A stretch of 64,000 nt of DNA from Rosenbergiella collisarenosi. Its GTDB lineage: Bacteria; Pseudomonadota; Gammaproteobacteria; Enterobacterales; Enterobacteriaceae. Location: assembly GCF_018494085.1 (NCBI RefSeq), contig NZ_JABBFP010000011.1, positions 1 through 64,000 on the forward strand. The letters run 5' to 3'. The first letter of the stretch is position 1. Each line of letters opens with the position of its first letter. Below the pieces are notes generated by a model that saw nothing but the letters and a program-made list of their open reading frames with translations, was not told where the DNA came from and did no database searches. Below, one piece after another: positions 34,245 through 43,281 of the stretch. The translations under genes were made by a program, and so were the position numbers.

Positions 34245-34748
34245 ATGTCATTAAGCACTCATAATAGCGTTACATTGATTGGTCGTTTAGGCCAAGACCC
34301 TGTGATACGTTACACACAAGATAAGTCCCCTATTGCTACCCTCAATATCGCTACATCGGACCGTTGGAAGGATAAAGAAACCCAACAGTTTAAAGAAGTG
34401 ACAGATTGGCATCGCGTTGTTGTGTTTGGTCGAGCAGCTGAATATGTTGCTAACAATATCAAATCAGGGTACTCAGTATTAATCGAAGGTCAATTAAAAA
34501 CCCGTAAATGGGTTAATGACCAGAATGTTGAGCAGTACATCACAGAAGTACAAGTTAAATCAGGGTTTGGTTTAATCAAGTTAATCAGCCGTCCTCTTGA
34601 AAAAAATCACGATACTGATCAAAAAAATTCTCAGAACGAACCTAGCAACACCCCTCCTGTTAATCCTCAACCACAAGAGTATCAAGCTCAGCAACAACCA
34701 CAGGATAATAATCAATACAATGGGTGGAACGATTCCATCCCCTTCTAG
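34245..34748 (+). CDS. ssb: Plasmid single-stranded DNA-binding protein
   Basis: The 167-residue protein has the SSB OB-fold (NSVTLIGRLGQDPVIRY, WHRVVVFGRAAEYVANNI, SVLIEGQLKTRKW), a Gln/Pro/Asn-rich linker and the acidic tip DSIPF that recruits partner proteins. It protects single-stranded plasmid DNA during replication and transfer. Its own promoter region precedes it and a terminator follows. Confidence 0.96.
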   Translation: MSLSTHNSVTLIGRLGQDPVIRYTQDKSPIATLNIATSDRWKDKETQQFKEVTDWHRVVVFGRAAEYVANNIKSGYSVLIEGQLKTRKWVNDQNVEQYITEVQVKSGFGLIKLISRPLEKNHDTDQKNSQNEPSNTPPVNPQPQEYQAQQQPQDNNQYNGWNDSIPF

Positions 34749-34783
34749 TTCTAAACGATTTCACATACATTAAACATATGTAA

Positions 34784-34810
34784 CCTCCTTTTAAGGGGTT
34801 TTTTTTTTGG
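34784..34810 (+). terminator. Rho-independent terminator after ssb
   Basis: CCTCCTTTTAAGGGG followed by a run of ten T. The stem is short (CCTT/AAGG core with flanking C-G pairs) but the T run is strong. Confidence 0.65.
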
Positions 34811-34992
34811 CAATTTTGCACCATTACTAGTCAATAGTGATTAGTTTCAAACCAGTTTGAAATGAAATGGTAAAGATATGAAAAATCTGTTACCAAAAGA
34901 CAATACATACTGATAAAAATGGAGTAGATTCGATTTGCAAAGCTATATTAAATATCTACTTAAATATTTAAAAATCTGGAGCAGTTATCGAT

Positions 34993-35205
34993 ATGTTAAA
35001 TCAAAACCAAACGGATTGGCTTTTAAGGCTTAGACGTTGCAGCTCTATCGATACGCTTGAAAAAGTCTATGAAAATGCATTACCAAAACTCGATGGTCCC
35101 GAACAGTTTAAACTCATGACCGCTGCCGATCACCGCAGAGCAGAGATCACGATGGGTAAGCTGTACGATAAAGTGCCAGCTGAAGTTTGGAAATACGTAA
35201 AATAA
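34993..35205 (+). CDS. hha-like: Hha/YmoA-family nucleoid modulator
   Basis: The 70-residue protein matches Hha across its length: WLLRLRRCSSIDTLEKVYE, AADHRRAEITMGKLYDKVP and a C-terminal VWKYVK (Hha: YLMRLRRCQTIDTLERV, AADHRLAELTMNKLYDKIP, VWKFIR). Hha binds H-NS and sharpens silencing of AT-rich foreign genes. It is followed 15 bases later by an H-NS homologue, so plasmid-specific Hha/H-NS complexes are likely. Confidence 0.95.
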   Translation: MLNQNQTDWLLRLRRCSSIDTLEKVYENALPKLDGPEQFKLMTAADHRRAEITMGKLYDKVPAEVWKYVK

Positions 35206-35220
35206 AAATTGAGGTAAGCC

Positions 35221-35628
35221 ATGTCTATTGAAAATACCAAAGCAACTTTATCTAATATTCGCTCCCTCCGTGTTTTAGCACGTGAAAGTGAATTATCCTG
35301 GTTAGAAGATGCATTAGGAAAACTAACGACTGTCATTAATGAGAAAAAAGAAGAGATCAAACTCGAAGAACAGGCAAGAGCAGAAAAGGCCGAAAGTATT
35401 AAAGAAGTTCTTGAGATTATGAACTCTATGGGTGTTAGTGCTGAAGAGCTTTACGGTGTTGCATCTGGCAATGGCGTATTGAAAGCAAAAGCATCAAGAG
35501 AACAAAAGTACCAGTACACTGATGATAAAGGACGCACTAAGTATTGGACCGGCCAAGGCCGTACCCCAAAAGCTATTGCTGAAAAAATCGAAGCTGGAGC
35601 AAGCTTAGACGATTTCTTAATTCAATAA
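35221..35628 (+). CDS. hns-like: H-NS-family nucleoid protein
   Basis: The 135-residue protein has the H-NS N-terminal oligomerisation helices (LSNIRSLRVLARESELSWLE), a linker, and the C-terminal DNA-binding domain with YTDDKGRTKYWTGQGRTPKA (H-NS: TWTGQGRTP). It coats AT-rich DNA and represses it. On plasmids such proteins limit the fitness cost of transfer. The AT-rich pilus operon and RiPP promoter in this window are natural targets. Ribosome site GAGGTAAG. Confidence 0.95.
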   Translation: MSIENTKATLSNIRSLRVLARESELSWLEDALGKLTTVINEKKEEIKLEEQARAEKAESIKEVLEIMNSMGVSAEELYGVASGNGVLKAKASREQKYQYTDDKGRTKYWTGQGRTPKAIAEKIEAGASLDDFLIQ

Positions 35629-35635
35629 TTCCTTA

Positions 35636-35661
35636 TGCCAAGCTGGTTAATCCAGTTTGGC
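35636..35661 (+). terminator. Hairpin terminator after the H-NS gene
   Basis: TGCCAAGCTGG and CCAGTTTGGCA form an 11-base stem with one wobble pair and a 4-base loop. It ends the hha-hns operon. Confidence 0.65.
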
Positions 35662-35670
35662 ATTGCCCTC

Positions 35671-36000
35671 TTAATTACCCCTACCTTGATCCTGTAACTC
35701 TTCATAGAATTCCTCGGCCTTGAACACGCCTTCATCCGTAAGAAGATATGCGACCTGTAATCTTTCATCACGGAATTTATGTAAAAGACCTTTTTTAAAG
35801 AGAGATTTGCACGATACTGAGAAGTTACTTTCCGCAAGAGCAGCAAAGCCATTATTATTGCGATCTACGTTAATAATTCGCCTGATATTCTTAACTAGTA
35901 CTGGAGAGTTTCGTTTCAACGATAGTGCGTATAACGTAATAAGAACGCTCTTTTGTACTGATGAGATTCTTGATTTCTGCTGTGTAGAGTTCATATCCAT
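35671..36000 (-). CDS. Probable winged-helix DNA-binding protein
   Basis: From ATG 36000 the product is 109 residues with helices resembling a winged HTH (SVQKSVLITLYALSLKRN, SVSCKSLFKKGLLHKFRD, LTDEGVFKAEEFYEEL). It converges with the H-NS gene. Small regulator of unknown target; no named family assigned. Confidence 0.55.
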   Translation of the reverse strand: MDMNSTQQKSRISSVQKSVLITLYALSLKRNSPVLVKNIRRIINVDRNNNGFAALAESNFSVSCKSLFKKGLLHKFRDERLQVAYLLTDEGVFKAEEFYEELQDQGRGN

Positions 36001-36129
36001 CACTAATCATATGCATTATGAATAATGTACTACTTCAAGTTGATAATGTCATGTAAACTAACTGTGAATTTTGATTAGTTAGAAACTCAGATAAAATATA
36101 ACATCGCTTTAAACATGAAAGGTGGGTTC

Positions 36130-36588
36130 ATGAAAGTACGATTGCAAAAAATGTTCATTGCTGGTGGGGCAATGACAATGCTGTTAAGCAGCTCCTTAAC
36201 GTTTGCTAATATGACGATGTTCTCTCGTCAGCCTCAAACTGATAACTATTCGCTGATTAAACCAGACCGAATTGCCGGAGAAACACCAGAAACGTTAGAA
36301 GCCTATAAGCGCGGATGTCCTGATTGCGTAAAAGTTGCTTCGGATGTAGCTCAAATGCGCACTCAGTTTTGTAGAACTAAAAATACAGTTAATACGGTGA
36401 TTGCCGGGGACCCTATTTATGGCTACCTAAATGGTATTCGTATGGTGCTTCAATCCCGTGGTGGGTACGCGAGTCCGGTCTACTCAACAGCTCGCCAGGT
36501 CCTCGAAGCTAACGTAGACTGTCAGGACTCTCAAAACTGGATTGATCGCTCACAGAGGGTAATGAACGGTCAATTTAATGCGGGTTAA
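36130..36588 (+). CDS. Secreted hypothetical protein with Cys pairs
   Basis: From ATG 36130 the product is 152 residues with a Sec signal peptide (MKVRLQKMFIAGGAMTML..., cleavage after about TFA). The mature part has four Cys residues (GCPDC, QFC, VDC) that may form disulfides in the periplasm. A strong terminator follows. No family recognised. Confidence 0.65.
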   Translation: MKVRLQKMFIAGGAMTMLLSSSLTFANMTMFSRQPQTDNYSLIKPDRIAGETPETLEAYKRGCPDCVKVASDVAQMRTQFCRTKNTVNTVIAGDPIYGYLNGIRMVLQSRGGYASPVYSTARQVLEANVDCQDSQNWIDRSQRVMNGQFNAG

Positions 36589-36598
36589 TCCTTAACTC

Positions 36599-36620
36599 AA
36601 GGCCACGCCGGTGGCCTTTT
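36599..36620 (+). terminator. Rho-independent terminator
   Basis: Stem GGCCAC / GTGGCC with a 4-base loop, extended by AA/TT and followed by TTTTGATTTT. It ends the secreted-protein gene. Confidence 0.85.
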
Positions 36621-36638
36621 GATTTTATAGGTTTATGA

Positions 36639-37316
36639 GTGGACTCTGAATTAGAAGCTAATCTAGCTGGCATACGTGAAACCAAGCTTCTTATAGCTAA
36701 TAGTGCAATAGCGACTAAAGCTGCCTCTCTGCGTAGACAGCAGGAAAAGGTCGCCCATGAAAAAGCCATCGAAGATAAACTTGATAATGAGTTGTATGAG
36801 TACCGTATGCAGCGGGACCAGTTAATGATTGAACGGTGGGGTGACGGTGAGCCGGAATGGTCATACTTATTGATGAACCCTTTAAGTAATAGCCATATCA
36901 TTGATAAACGTTGTCATGACGAACTAGAAAAGATAGGCCTTTATACTTGTGGCCATAGCGAAATTACTAATCAGCGTATTGTTGGAGTCGCCGTATATCA
37001 CACCGATACAAACAATCACCTTACCTTTCTATCAGAATCCTTAAATTATATCCTGCCTCATATAGTCCCTTTAGATAACTATGAAAGAACTATTTTCCTT
37101 AATCACGCTTCCCCAGAGAGCTTTTGCTTACAGATAAGGCAACACATAGACATGGGCTTTATTACTCTTGTACATATCCAATACGGTACAAGAAAGGCAG
37201 AATACTTTGATACCCTTCTCGCCCTATTAACCTACGTAAGAGATAATATTCACGGCGATACTTGGATGTTTAAAACTAGACTTGGTTTTGATGTGGATGC
37301 TGGGGAAGACTTTTAG
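36639..37316 (+). CDS. Hypothetical protein
   Basis: A 225-residue protein starting at GTG 36639; the nearby ATG at 36633 is out of frame. The first 70 residues are a charged helical stretch with coiled-coil character (SLRRQQEKVAHEKAIEDKLD), then a mixed globular domain. No motif recognised. Converges with the gene at 37337. Confidence 0.5.
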   Translation: MDSELEANLAGIRETKLLIANSAIATKAASLRRQQEKVAHEKAIEDKLDNELYEYRMQRDQLMIERWGDGEPEWSYLLMNPLSNSHIIDKRCHDELEKIGLYTCGHSEITNQRIVGVAVYHTDTNNHLTFLSESLNYILPHIVPLDNYERTIFLNHASPESFCLQIRQHIDMGFITLVHIQYGTRKAEYFDTLLALLTYVRDNIHGDTWMFKTRLGFDVDAGEDF

Positions 37317-37336
37317 CCTCCCCCGTTAAGCTATAT

Positions 37337-37744
37337 CTATTTAAGAGGTACCCAAGTAGCACTGTGCCACCCCTCTTTATCTACCGTAACATTGCATCGT
37401 AGTTCCGTGCCTTTCTTGTCACTAACGACCGCACCATTACCATAAATCAGACTCGCATAAACACAATAAGGTGTCCGTTTAACATGTTCCGTATCAAAAG
37501 TGACTGCATTCTTTCCCTGAGCCGGTTGAATATCTGAATTACAAGCCACCGGCTGTGATGATTCAGGATGGTTAGAAAGAGAGTTCATACGCTCTTGAAG
37601 AGAACTAGGGCTGCGTTGAGCTATTTTACTCTGTTCAGTAGCTTGTACAGAAGATGTTATCTCAGAACCACCACAATACTGTGGATTTTGCGCATAAACC
37701 TGAAATGAAAGCGCGAATAACAAACCGATGACATTGAATTTCAT
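37337..37744 (-). CDS. Secreted hypothetical protein
   Basis: The 135-residue protein has a signal peptide (MKFNVIGLLFALSFQVYA, cleavage likely after YAQ or VYA) and four mature Cys residues. AAGGGGG precedes the ATG. It has a low-complexity Ser/Gln/Pro stretch (residues 30-70) and a small C-terminal domain. Function unknown. Confidence 0.6.
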   Translation of the reverse strand: MKFNVIGLLFALSFQVYAQNPQYCGGSEITSSVQATEQSKIAQRSPSSLQERMNSLSNHPESSQPVACNSDIQPAQGKNAVTFDTEHVKRTPYCVYASLIYGNGAVVSDKKGTELRCNVTVDKEGWHSATWVPLK

Positions 37745-37947
37745 TTTTCCCCCTTGGTTATCCCTATTGTACTCAATTCTTCATGGGGTCGAATAGCTAA
37801 GACCACTTGCGCGCCTTTGGCTTGCTCAACCTGGCATCTTCACAAAACAAGTTTTATTCGATGCCACGTTCCCGTTTTAGACCCCCATTATTCGGTATCT
37901 CAGTAAACATGATAAATTGGCCATAACTTTCTAAGGGGGCATTTGTT

Positions 37948-40008
37948 ATGAGCAGTAAATCGGATTCTGTTAGCGCGATCATTGAGCGTTCCTATACGAC
38001 CTTTCTCAGTTCAAAAGGACTAAAAAAGAGAGATGGCCAGGTATCGATGATGAATGCATGCTATCAGTTAATTAACGATATTACGGTCGATAAGAATAAT
38101 TTGAGAAGTAGCCCCCCTGCTGTAGCCGTTATTGAAGCTGGTACCGGCACAGGGAAGACTGTGGCATATTCCCTCCCCCTTATATCTTTAGCCAAAGAAA
38201 AGAAGAAGTCTTTGATCATTGCGACCGCGACTGTTGCGCTGCAAGAGCAAATCATTATTAAAGATTTTCCTGATATAAGGAAAAACTCAGGTCTGGATTT
38301 CACCTATGATATTGCTAAAGGAAAAGGCCGGTATTTCTGCAAATTACGAGCAGACAAGGACAGTGAAAGAAGTATGTCTTTATTTGGTTTTCAAGATGCT
38401 TCGGTTGATATACTGCTGCAGCATTTTGATAATAAATCATGGAATGGTGATAAAGATTATTATCCTAGCCATATTGATGAGGACGTATGGCAAAGAGTAA
38501 ACGCTAAGTCTGGCCAGTGTCTAAATCAGGACTGTCCTTATTACGATAATTGCCCATTTTTCAAGGCGCGGAGTGAGCTTGATAACGTTGATGTGATTAT
38601 TACGAACCATGACATGTTGTTTTCCGATTTATCATTGGGAGGCGGTGTCATTCTACCTTCTCCCTCTGAGTCTATTTATGTTTTTGATGAAGGCCACCAC
38701 CTAACAGAAAAAGCCTTATCACACTTCTCTCGTTCATGTTCCGTTGATTCAATGCTTAAGTTATCGACTGAAGTTATCGATATGTGCATTCCACTAGTTG
38801 AAGCCTATGATGATAACGTTTTGGTGAAGGTTAACCGACTGAATAATTCAGTTGCAGATCTGAAGAAAGAGAGTGAATTTTTAAAAGACTTCATGCTCAA
38901 AAATATAGGCTTTACTACACGACATGAAAATAAAGGGACGACTGTTTTCCCTAAAGGTAAACCACCAGCTGAGTTGGTGAATAATATCCTACCTGTCAAA
39001 CTCAGTTTAAAAGCCATATTGAAAATCATCGCTGAACTAAATGAGTTAATCGACAAGGCCGAAAATAGTGAGAAAGCTGAGCACAAACTCATTACTAGCG
39101 AGTTAGAGAATCGTTATAGCGACTATTTGAGAGCCTGGACCTTGTTTAGTGAGGTAAGCGATAAAGAGCAAAAAGAAATGCCTATAGCTCGTTGGATTGA
39201 TGTCTTACAGGATTCAAAGAATGAGGTGATCATTAACGCAAGTCCCATTCATGCAGCTGAGACTCTCCATACACACATATGGAAACAGGCATTTGCTTCG
39301 GTTATCACTTCCGCAACGCTCAGAACGATGGGTAATTTTGATTCTTACCTTGCATTATCCGGCTTAACTGGTATTGCTAAAACACTTCATGCCCGTAGCC
39401 CCTTCAACTATCACGAAAATGGCGTGTTATTCATACCTAAAATGAAGTATGACCCTACAAATGTAGAAGGCCACACTCAAGAGATAGGGGCCATGATCCC
39501 CAAGTTAGCGTTTCGTTTAAAAGGCTGCTTAGTACTTTTCACATCAAAAAAGCAGATGCATGAAGTGTTCGATATGATGCCTGAAGACTTAAAAGAAAAT
39601 GTTCTTGTTCAGTCTATGTACCCGAAAAATGAAATTATCAATCGACATAAAAATAGGATTGATAGTGGACAGCAAAGTGTAATTTTTGGCTTATCTAGCT
39701 TTTCCGAAGGCGTAGACTTACCTGGAGATTACTGCAATAACGTTATCATTTCTAAGCTGCCTTTCATGGTCCCAACAGATCCGGTGAGTGCAACTTTAAC
39801 CGAATGGATGAAATCGGTTAATCGTAATACGTTCACTGAAATATCGGTACCTAATGCTTGTATTAAGTTGATTCAATCAGTAGGAAGATTGATCCGAACA
39901 GAAACGGATAAAGGTGCCGTAACCATTCTGGATACACGATTGTTGAGTAAATACTATGGGACAGGAATGATTGATACCCTACCTTCTTTTAAGAGAGTCT
40001 TTCGTTAG
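37948..40008 (+). CDS. dinG-like: DinG/YoaA-like XPD-family helicase
   Basis: The 686-residue protein has Walker A EAGTGTGKT (63-71), motif II DEGH (247-250), four Cys for an iron-sulfur cluster (131, 191, 196, 202) between them, and SATL plus QSVGRLIRT motifs in the second half: the order of DinG/XPD-type 5'-3' helicases. These unwind forked DNA, R-loops and G4 structures. On a plasmid it may clear obstacles to replication. Ribosome site AAGGGGG. Confidence 0.9.
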   Translation: MSSKSDSVSAIIERSYTTFLSSKGLKKRDGQVSMMNACYQLINDITVDKNNLRSSPPAVAVIEAGTGTGKTVAYSLPLISLAKEKKKSLIIATATVALQEQIIIKDFPDIRKNSGLDFTYDIAKGKGRYFCKLRADKDSERSMSLFGFQDASVDILLQHFDNKSWNGDKDYYPSHIDEDVWQRVNAKSGQCLNQDCPYYDNCPFFKARSELDNVDVIITNHDMLFSDLSLGGGVILPSPSESIYVFDEGHHLTEKALSHFSRSCSVDSMLKLSTEVIDMCIPLVEAYDDNVLVKVNRLNNSVADLKKESEFLKDFMLKNIGFTTRHENKGTTVFPKGKPPAELVNNILPVKLSLKAILKIIAELNELIDKAENSEKAEHKLITSELENRYSDYLRAWTLFSEVSDKEQKEMPIARWIDVLQDSKNEVIINASPIHAAETLHTHIWKQAFASVITSATLRTMGNFDSYLALSGLTGIAKTLHARSPFNYHENGVLFIPKMKYDPTNVEGHTQEIGAMIPKLAFRLKGCLVLFTSKKQMHEVFDMMPEDLKENVLVQSMYPKNEIINRHKNRIDSGQQSVIFGLSSFSEGVDLPGDYCNNVIISKLPFMVPTDPVSATLTEWMKSVNRNTFTEISVPNACIKLIQSVGRLIRTETDKGAVTILDTRLLSKYYGTGMIDTLPSFKRVFR

Positions 40009-40123
40009 ACAGCATTTGACATAATAAAACCAGTGGTAACATTCAATGGTTATCTCGGTGTGGAGAAAACAAAAACCTGCATTACAGATGAAATCGTAAC
40101 CTTTGAGTATCCGTGGGGGGTAT

Positions 40124-40930
40124 ATGAGCACAGTTTTAAAATGGTTGGGGGGGAAAGCAACCATTATTGATGAGATAAAGAAAGTTATCCCTGAAGGGAA
40201 ACGTTTGATTGAGCCATTCGCAGGTTCCTGCTCAGTGATGATGAACACTGACTTTGAACACTATATTATTGCCGATATTAACCCGGACCTAATTGCTCTC
40301 TATCAGAGTATTAAGATCGAACCAGAACGATTCATTTCCATAAGCCAATGTCTATTTCATGATAATAATAATGAGATAGATTATTATAGCTTAAGAGATG
40401 TTTTCAATCTGAGCAGTGGTGATTTACTGACAAAATCAGCAATTTTTTTATATTTAAACCGCCATGGTTATCGGGGATTATGTCGTTATAACAAGTCCAA
40501 GGGTTTCTTTAATACGCCATACGGTAACTATAAGTCCCCCTATTTTCCAGAAAAGGAAATTTACGCACTCCATGAGAAACTAAAGTCTACCACTATCCTT
40601 TGTGGTAGGTTTCAAGATACGCTTTCTTTAGCCAGGGAAGGTGATGTGGTCTATTGTGATCCACCGTATGTGAATGAAAAGAAATTTACGTCATACCATA
40701 CCAATGGTTTTACAATGAAAGAGCAACAAGAGCTGGTGGCTAAGCTAAAAGAACTATCCGCTCAGAATATCTGTGTTGTTGCATCTTCACATGACAATGA
40801 AGATATGCGCTTGCTCTATTCAGATTTTAGCCAGAGTTATTTGTCTGTACGTAGAAGAGTCGGTGTGGATGTTGGAAAAGCAAAACATGCACCGGAGCTA
40901 ATTGCGTACCACATCCCAGTGACTCCCTAA
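40124..40930 (+). CDS. dam-like: Dam-like adenine-N6 DNA methyltransferase
   Basis: From ATG 40124 (GGGGGG upstream) the product is 268 residues. KWLGGK (motif X) at the start, FAGSCSVMMN (motif I), and DPPYV (motif IV, catalytic) mark the D12-class Dam family, which methylates A in GATC or similar sites. LNRHGYRGLCRYNKSKGFFN is the family's substrate-binding block. No restriction enzyme is beside it, so it is an orphan methylase that may protect the plasmid or modify replication control. Confidence 0.92.
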   Translation: MSTVLKWLGGKATIIDEIKKVIPEGKRLIEPFAGSCSVMMNTDFEHYIIADINPDLIALYQSIKIEPERFISISQCLFHDNNNEIDYYSLRDVFNLSSGDLLTKSAIFLYLNRHGYRGLCRYNKSKGFFNTPYGNYKSPYFPEKEIYALHEKLKSTTILCGRFQDTLSLAREGDVVYCDPPYVNEKKFTSYHTNGFTMKEQQELVAKLKELSAQNICVVASSHDNEDMRLLYSDFSQSYLSVRRRVGVDVGKAKHAPELIAYHIPVTP

Positions 40931-40960
40931 ATTGATAAATGACTCGTATTAGGACTCATC

Positions 40961-41878
40961 ATGCTGACACCCTTTAACGTAAGTAACATTGTGCTTTATC
41001 GCCTTACTAATGACATCGATCTAACGAATTTGGAAGAGCTGGCCAAGAAGCGTGTGTTTACGCCTTGTGGACCTCATGATGTATCTAAAACGGGCTGGGT
41101 ACCGCCAATGGGCGATGAGTTCGAAGCGTTCACGCACCATGCCAATGGACTAGTCTTGCTGAGTTATAAGACAGAAAAGAAAAATATCCCAGCCTCTACG
41201 TTGAAAGAATATGTTGATGAAAAGATGCACGACCAGGAGCAAAAGTTAAATAGGAAGCTGAAGAAGACTGAGATTGCGACCATTAAGGACAATATAAAGC
41301 ATGAGTTGCTGCCAAAAACGCTGCCAAAGGCCACCAGGACGTTTATCTGGTTAGATGTTAAGGCAAAGCTTGTAATGGTTAATAGCTCTAGTCCACGGGC
41401 TGCTGAGAACGTTACAGCCCTACTTAGGGGTACCATCGGTTCCTTCCCTTGTGTTCCTGTACAACTTAATACCCCGGTGAATGTGTCATTGACCAATTGG
41501 GTTAAAACCGGCGATTTACCCGATGCGTTAGTTACCGGATTTGAGCCTCTGATTGATAGCATTGACTTACCTGATGTAGATGATCGGCATGTTGCCGCAG
41601 CTGCTGTCCGTAGTAATGCTGAAATCATTGTGACGCTGAATCTTAGAGATTTTCCGGCACCTGCTCTTAATGCCTTTGGTATCGAAGCATTACATCCTGA
41701 CGATTTTGTTATGGATTTATTCGATTTAAATAGAGCACTTGTGCTTTCGGCCGCAACTACACAGCGCAGTAGTTTACGAAAACCGCCCGTGTCGGTTGAT
41801 GAATATTTAGAAGCGCTGCTAAGGCAAGGTATGGCGCAAACCGTAAAAGAATTAAGCAAATACCGCATACTGATTTAG
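40961..41878 (+). CDS. RdgC N-terminal domain fused to a PIN-domain C-terminal part
   Basis: Of 305 residues, 1-184 follow E. coli RdgC closely (FTPCGPHDVSKTGWVPPMGD, LKKTEIATIKDNIKHELLP, VNVSLTNWVKTG). At about 185 the match stops and the sequence becomes DLPDALVTGFEPLIDSIDLP, DVDDRHVAAAAVRSNAEIIV and LNLRDFPAPALNAFGIEALH, which belong to VapC/PIN_3-type ribonucleases and their C-terminal extension. RdgC is a DNA-ring protein that counters RecA. The N-terminal PIN strand with the first acidic residue appears absent, so nuclease activity is uncertain. A true fusion, not a frameshift. Confidence 0.82.
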   Translation: MLTPFNVSNIVLYRLTNDIDLTNLEELAKKRVFTPCGPHDVSKTGWVPPMGDEFEAFTHHANGLVLLSYKTEKKNIPASTLKEYVDEKMHDQEQKLNRKLKKTEIATIKDNIKHELLPKTLPKATRTFIWLDVKAKLVMVNSSSPRAAENVTALLRGTIGSFPCVPVQLNTPVNVSLTNWVKTGDLPDALVTGFEPLIDSIDLPDVDDRHVAAAAVRSNAEIIVTLNLRDFPAPALNAFGIEALHPDDFVMDLFDLNRALVLSAATTQRSSLRKPPVSVDEYLEALLRQGMAQTVKELSKYRILI

Positions 41879-42002
41879 CGCGATAAGTAGCCGATAAAGC
41901 TACTGGCTATGGTTTCTTATCAATTAGCACTGCAGGACCGCGTTGCTGATTTCCAACCATTACCCGTTATGGCCACCAGCTTAGAATGTAGCGAGGCTGA
42001 GC

Positions 42003-42380
42003 ATGATTCTGCGTAAAATATTACTACTTGGCGTTCTGGCGTTAGCCGGTTGTGATAGCGCCAGCGATACGGCCAGCCGTAATTTATCTACGGCTTCAGA
42101 TAATTTTGAGGTAGAACGCCGTTTCGTTTTCTACAACGGGATCACCGGTGGCTATTTGCTGACTATTGAGAGATTATGCTCAAAGGATAATACCAGCACT
42201 GATAAAACTCTGGGGGTAGTGTGCAAGGTTGGACCTAATCAGTATAAAAAGCACATGCTAGGTCTATCTGACAACGTTACTTGGTTCATGGAGCAAACAA
42301 CACCTATTGAGGCGAGTCCCTATCATTATCGGGTTGTCTTCAATCCCAAAGTGATTATTCCGGATCTGGAAATCAGGTAA
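42003..42380 (+). CDS. Beta-sandwich-type lipoprotein (phage/plasmid family)
   Basis: The 125-residue protein has the lipoprotein signal MILRKILLLGVLALAGC (Cys17). The mature part (RRFVFYNGITGGYLLTIE, LGVVCKVGPNQYKKH) resembles small lipoproteins encoded in lambdoid prophages and plasmids annotated as beta-sandwich lipoproteins. Role unknown; surface exclusion is possible. A terminator follows directly. Confidence 0.7.
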   Translation: MILRKILLLGVLALAGCDSASDTASRNLSTASDNFEVERRFVFYNGITGGYLLTIERLCSKDNTSTDKTLGVVCKVGPNQYKKHMLGLSDNVTWFMEQTTPIEASPYHYRVVFNPKVIIPDLEIR

Positions 42381-42381
42381 A

Positions 42382-42405
42382 AGAAGGGCCTCAGGGCCCT
42401 TCTTC
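42382..42405. terminator. Rho-independent terminator, bidirectional
   Basis: Stem AGAAGGGCC / GGCCCTTCT with a 4-base loop followed by TCTC. It lies between the converging genes at 42003 and 42412. Confidence 0.8.
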
Positions 42406-42411
42406 TCAAAC

Positions 42412-42651
42412 TTATTTGAGCTTAAAACCCTTTAAGCCTTTTAAACTATCAGCAACCATCCTTCTAAACTCATTCTTAACAGCTGTTACAGCTTCTTCTT
42501 TGGTAACCTCAACCGCACTGTCTAGGTCGTTGAGCTCTCCGCAGTCACTGCATTTTACTAATTCGCCATGCTCAATATCTTTGCCTTTTTCACGCTCTAA
42601 AGGCTGATGACAGAAAAGACATTTCACATTAAAAGTTCGGGTATCACTCAT
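42412..42651 (-). CDS. Small zinc-ribbon protein
   Basis: From the ATG at 42651 the product is 79 residues with KCLFCHQPLE and KCSDCGEL, two CxxC pairs forming a zinc ribbon, and a basic helical tail. An in-frame start four codons earlier is possible. Converges with the lipoprotein gene. Role unknown. Confidence 0.6.
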   Translation of the reverse strand: MSDTRTFNVKCLFCHQPLEREKGKDIEHGELVKCSDCGELNDLDSAVEVTKEEAVTAVKNEFRRMVADSLKGLKGFKLK

Positions 42652-42683
42652 TATCGTCACCATTAATATTAAGAAGATTTAAG

Positions 42684-43088
42684 TTAAGAAATACGCCCAG
42701 CAATAAAACCAACAATTGCCCCGCCTACACCCCAGATTAAGTTAACCCAATAAGGTATCACCGAATCTTCAAGTTTCTCCGCCGCTCTTTTAAGTGGCGT
42801 TTTTTTTGCTTCAAGTTGGTTAGAGCTACGTTTAGATTTTGCGACCCCTGATCCTGTTGTCGTTAATTTGAAACGGTCATCATCGGCGATATAAGATTGG
42901 CTAATCCATCGGTTAGTCAGGCAAATATTTACAGCTTTTTGGAATTCTTCGAGAGTGTAATTAGTACTCTGTCTTGTATTGAACTCATTAAAAGAATTTT
43001 CATCGATAATGAAGTCAAATTCATTGAGCAAAAACCCTTTTTTCTCAAGCGTATCTTGCATATCAATGAGTAATAAATATTCCAACAT
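42684..43088 (-). CDS. Hypothetical protein with C-terminal membrane anchor
   Basis: From ATG 43088 (GGAGAGGTGG upstream) the product is 134 residues: a soluble domain with a likely winged-helix feel (YTLEEFQKAVNICLTNRWIS), a basic linker and a C-terminal hydrophobic helix (WVNLIWGVGGAIVGFIAG). It is probably anchored in the inner membrane with the domain in the cytoplasm. No family name assigned. Confidence 0.55.
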   Translation of the reverse strand: MLEYLLLIDMQDTLEKKGFLLNEFDFIIDENSFNEFNTRQSTNYTLEEFQKAVNICLTNRWISQSYIADDDRFKLTTTGSGVAKSKRSSNQLEAKKTPLKRAAEKLEDSVIPYWVNLIWGVGGAIVGFIAGRIS

Positions 43089-43247
43089 AGCCACCTCTCC
43101 TGTGATTGAACAAACCATCATACCTTAATTTTTTTTAATTACGGGCCTGTAAATGTAGTTGAGCAAGTAGGCAAAAACAGAGTTTAATTTTTAAGCAAAG
43201 CACTGATAGGGGGAGCTTTAAGGTATAGGGAGCCGTTACAGTGTCAC

Positions 43248-43271
43248 GCCACCAGCGTGAGTGCTGGTGGC
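43248..43271. terminator. Hairpin after the 43282 gene
   Basis: A perfect 9-base stem (GCCACCAGC / GCTGGTGGC) with a 6-base loop and no T run. It follows the minus-strand gene at 43282 and may end its transcript or stabilise it. Confidence 0.55.
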
Positions 43272-43281
43272 AAACGGTCGG

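Noticed and set aside
41164-41868. 234-codon frame antisense to the RdgC-PIN gene
   Set aside because: It is a mirror of a well-supported gene and shows no family features or ribosome site.
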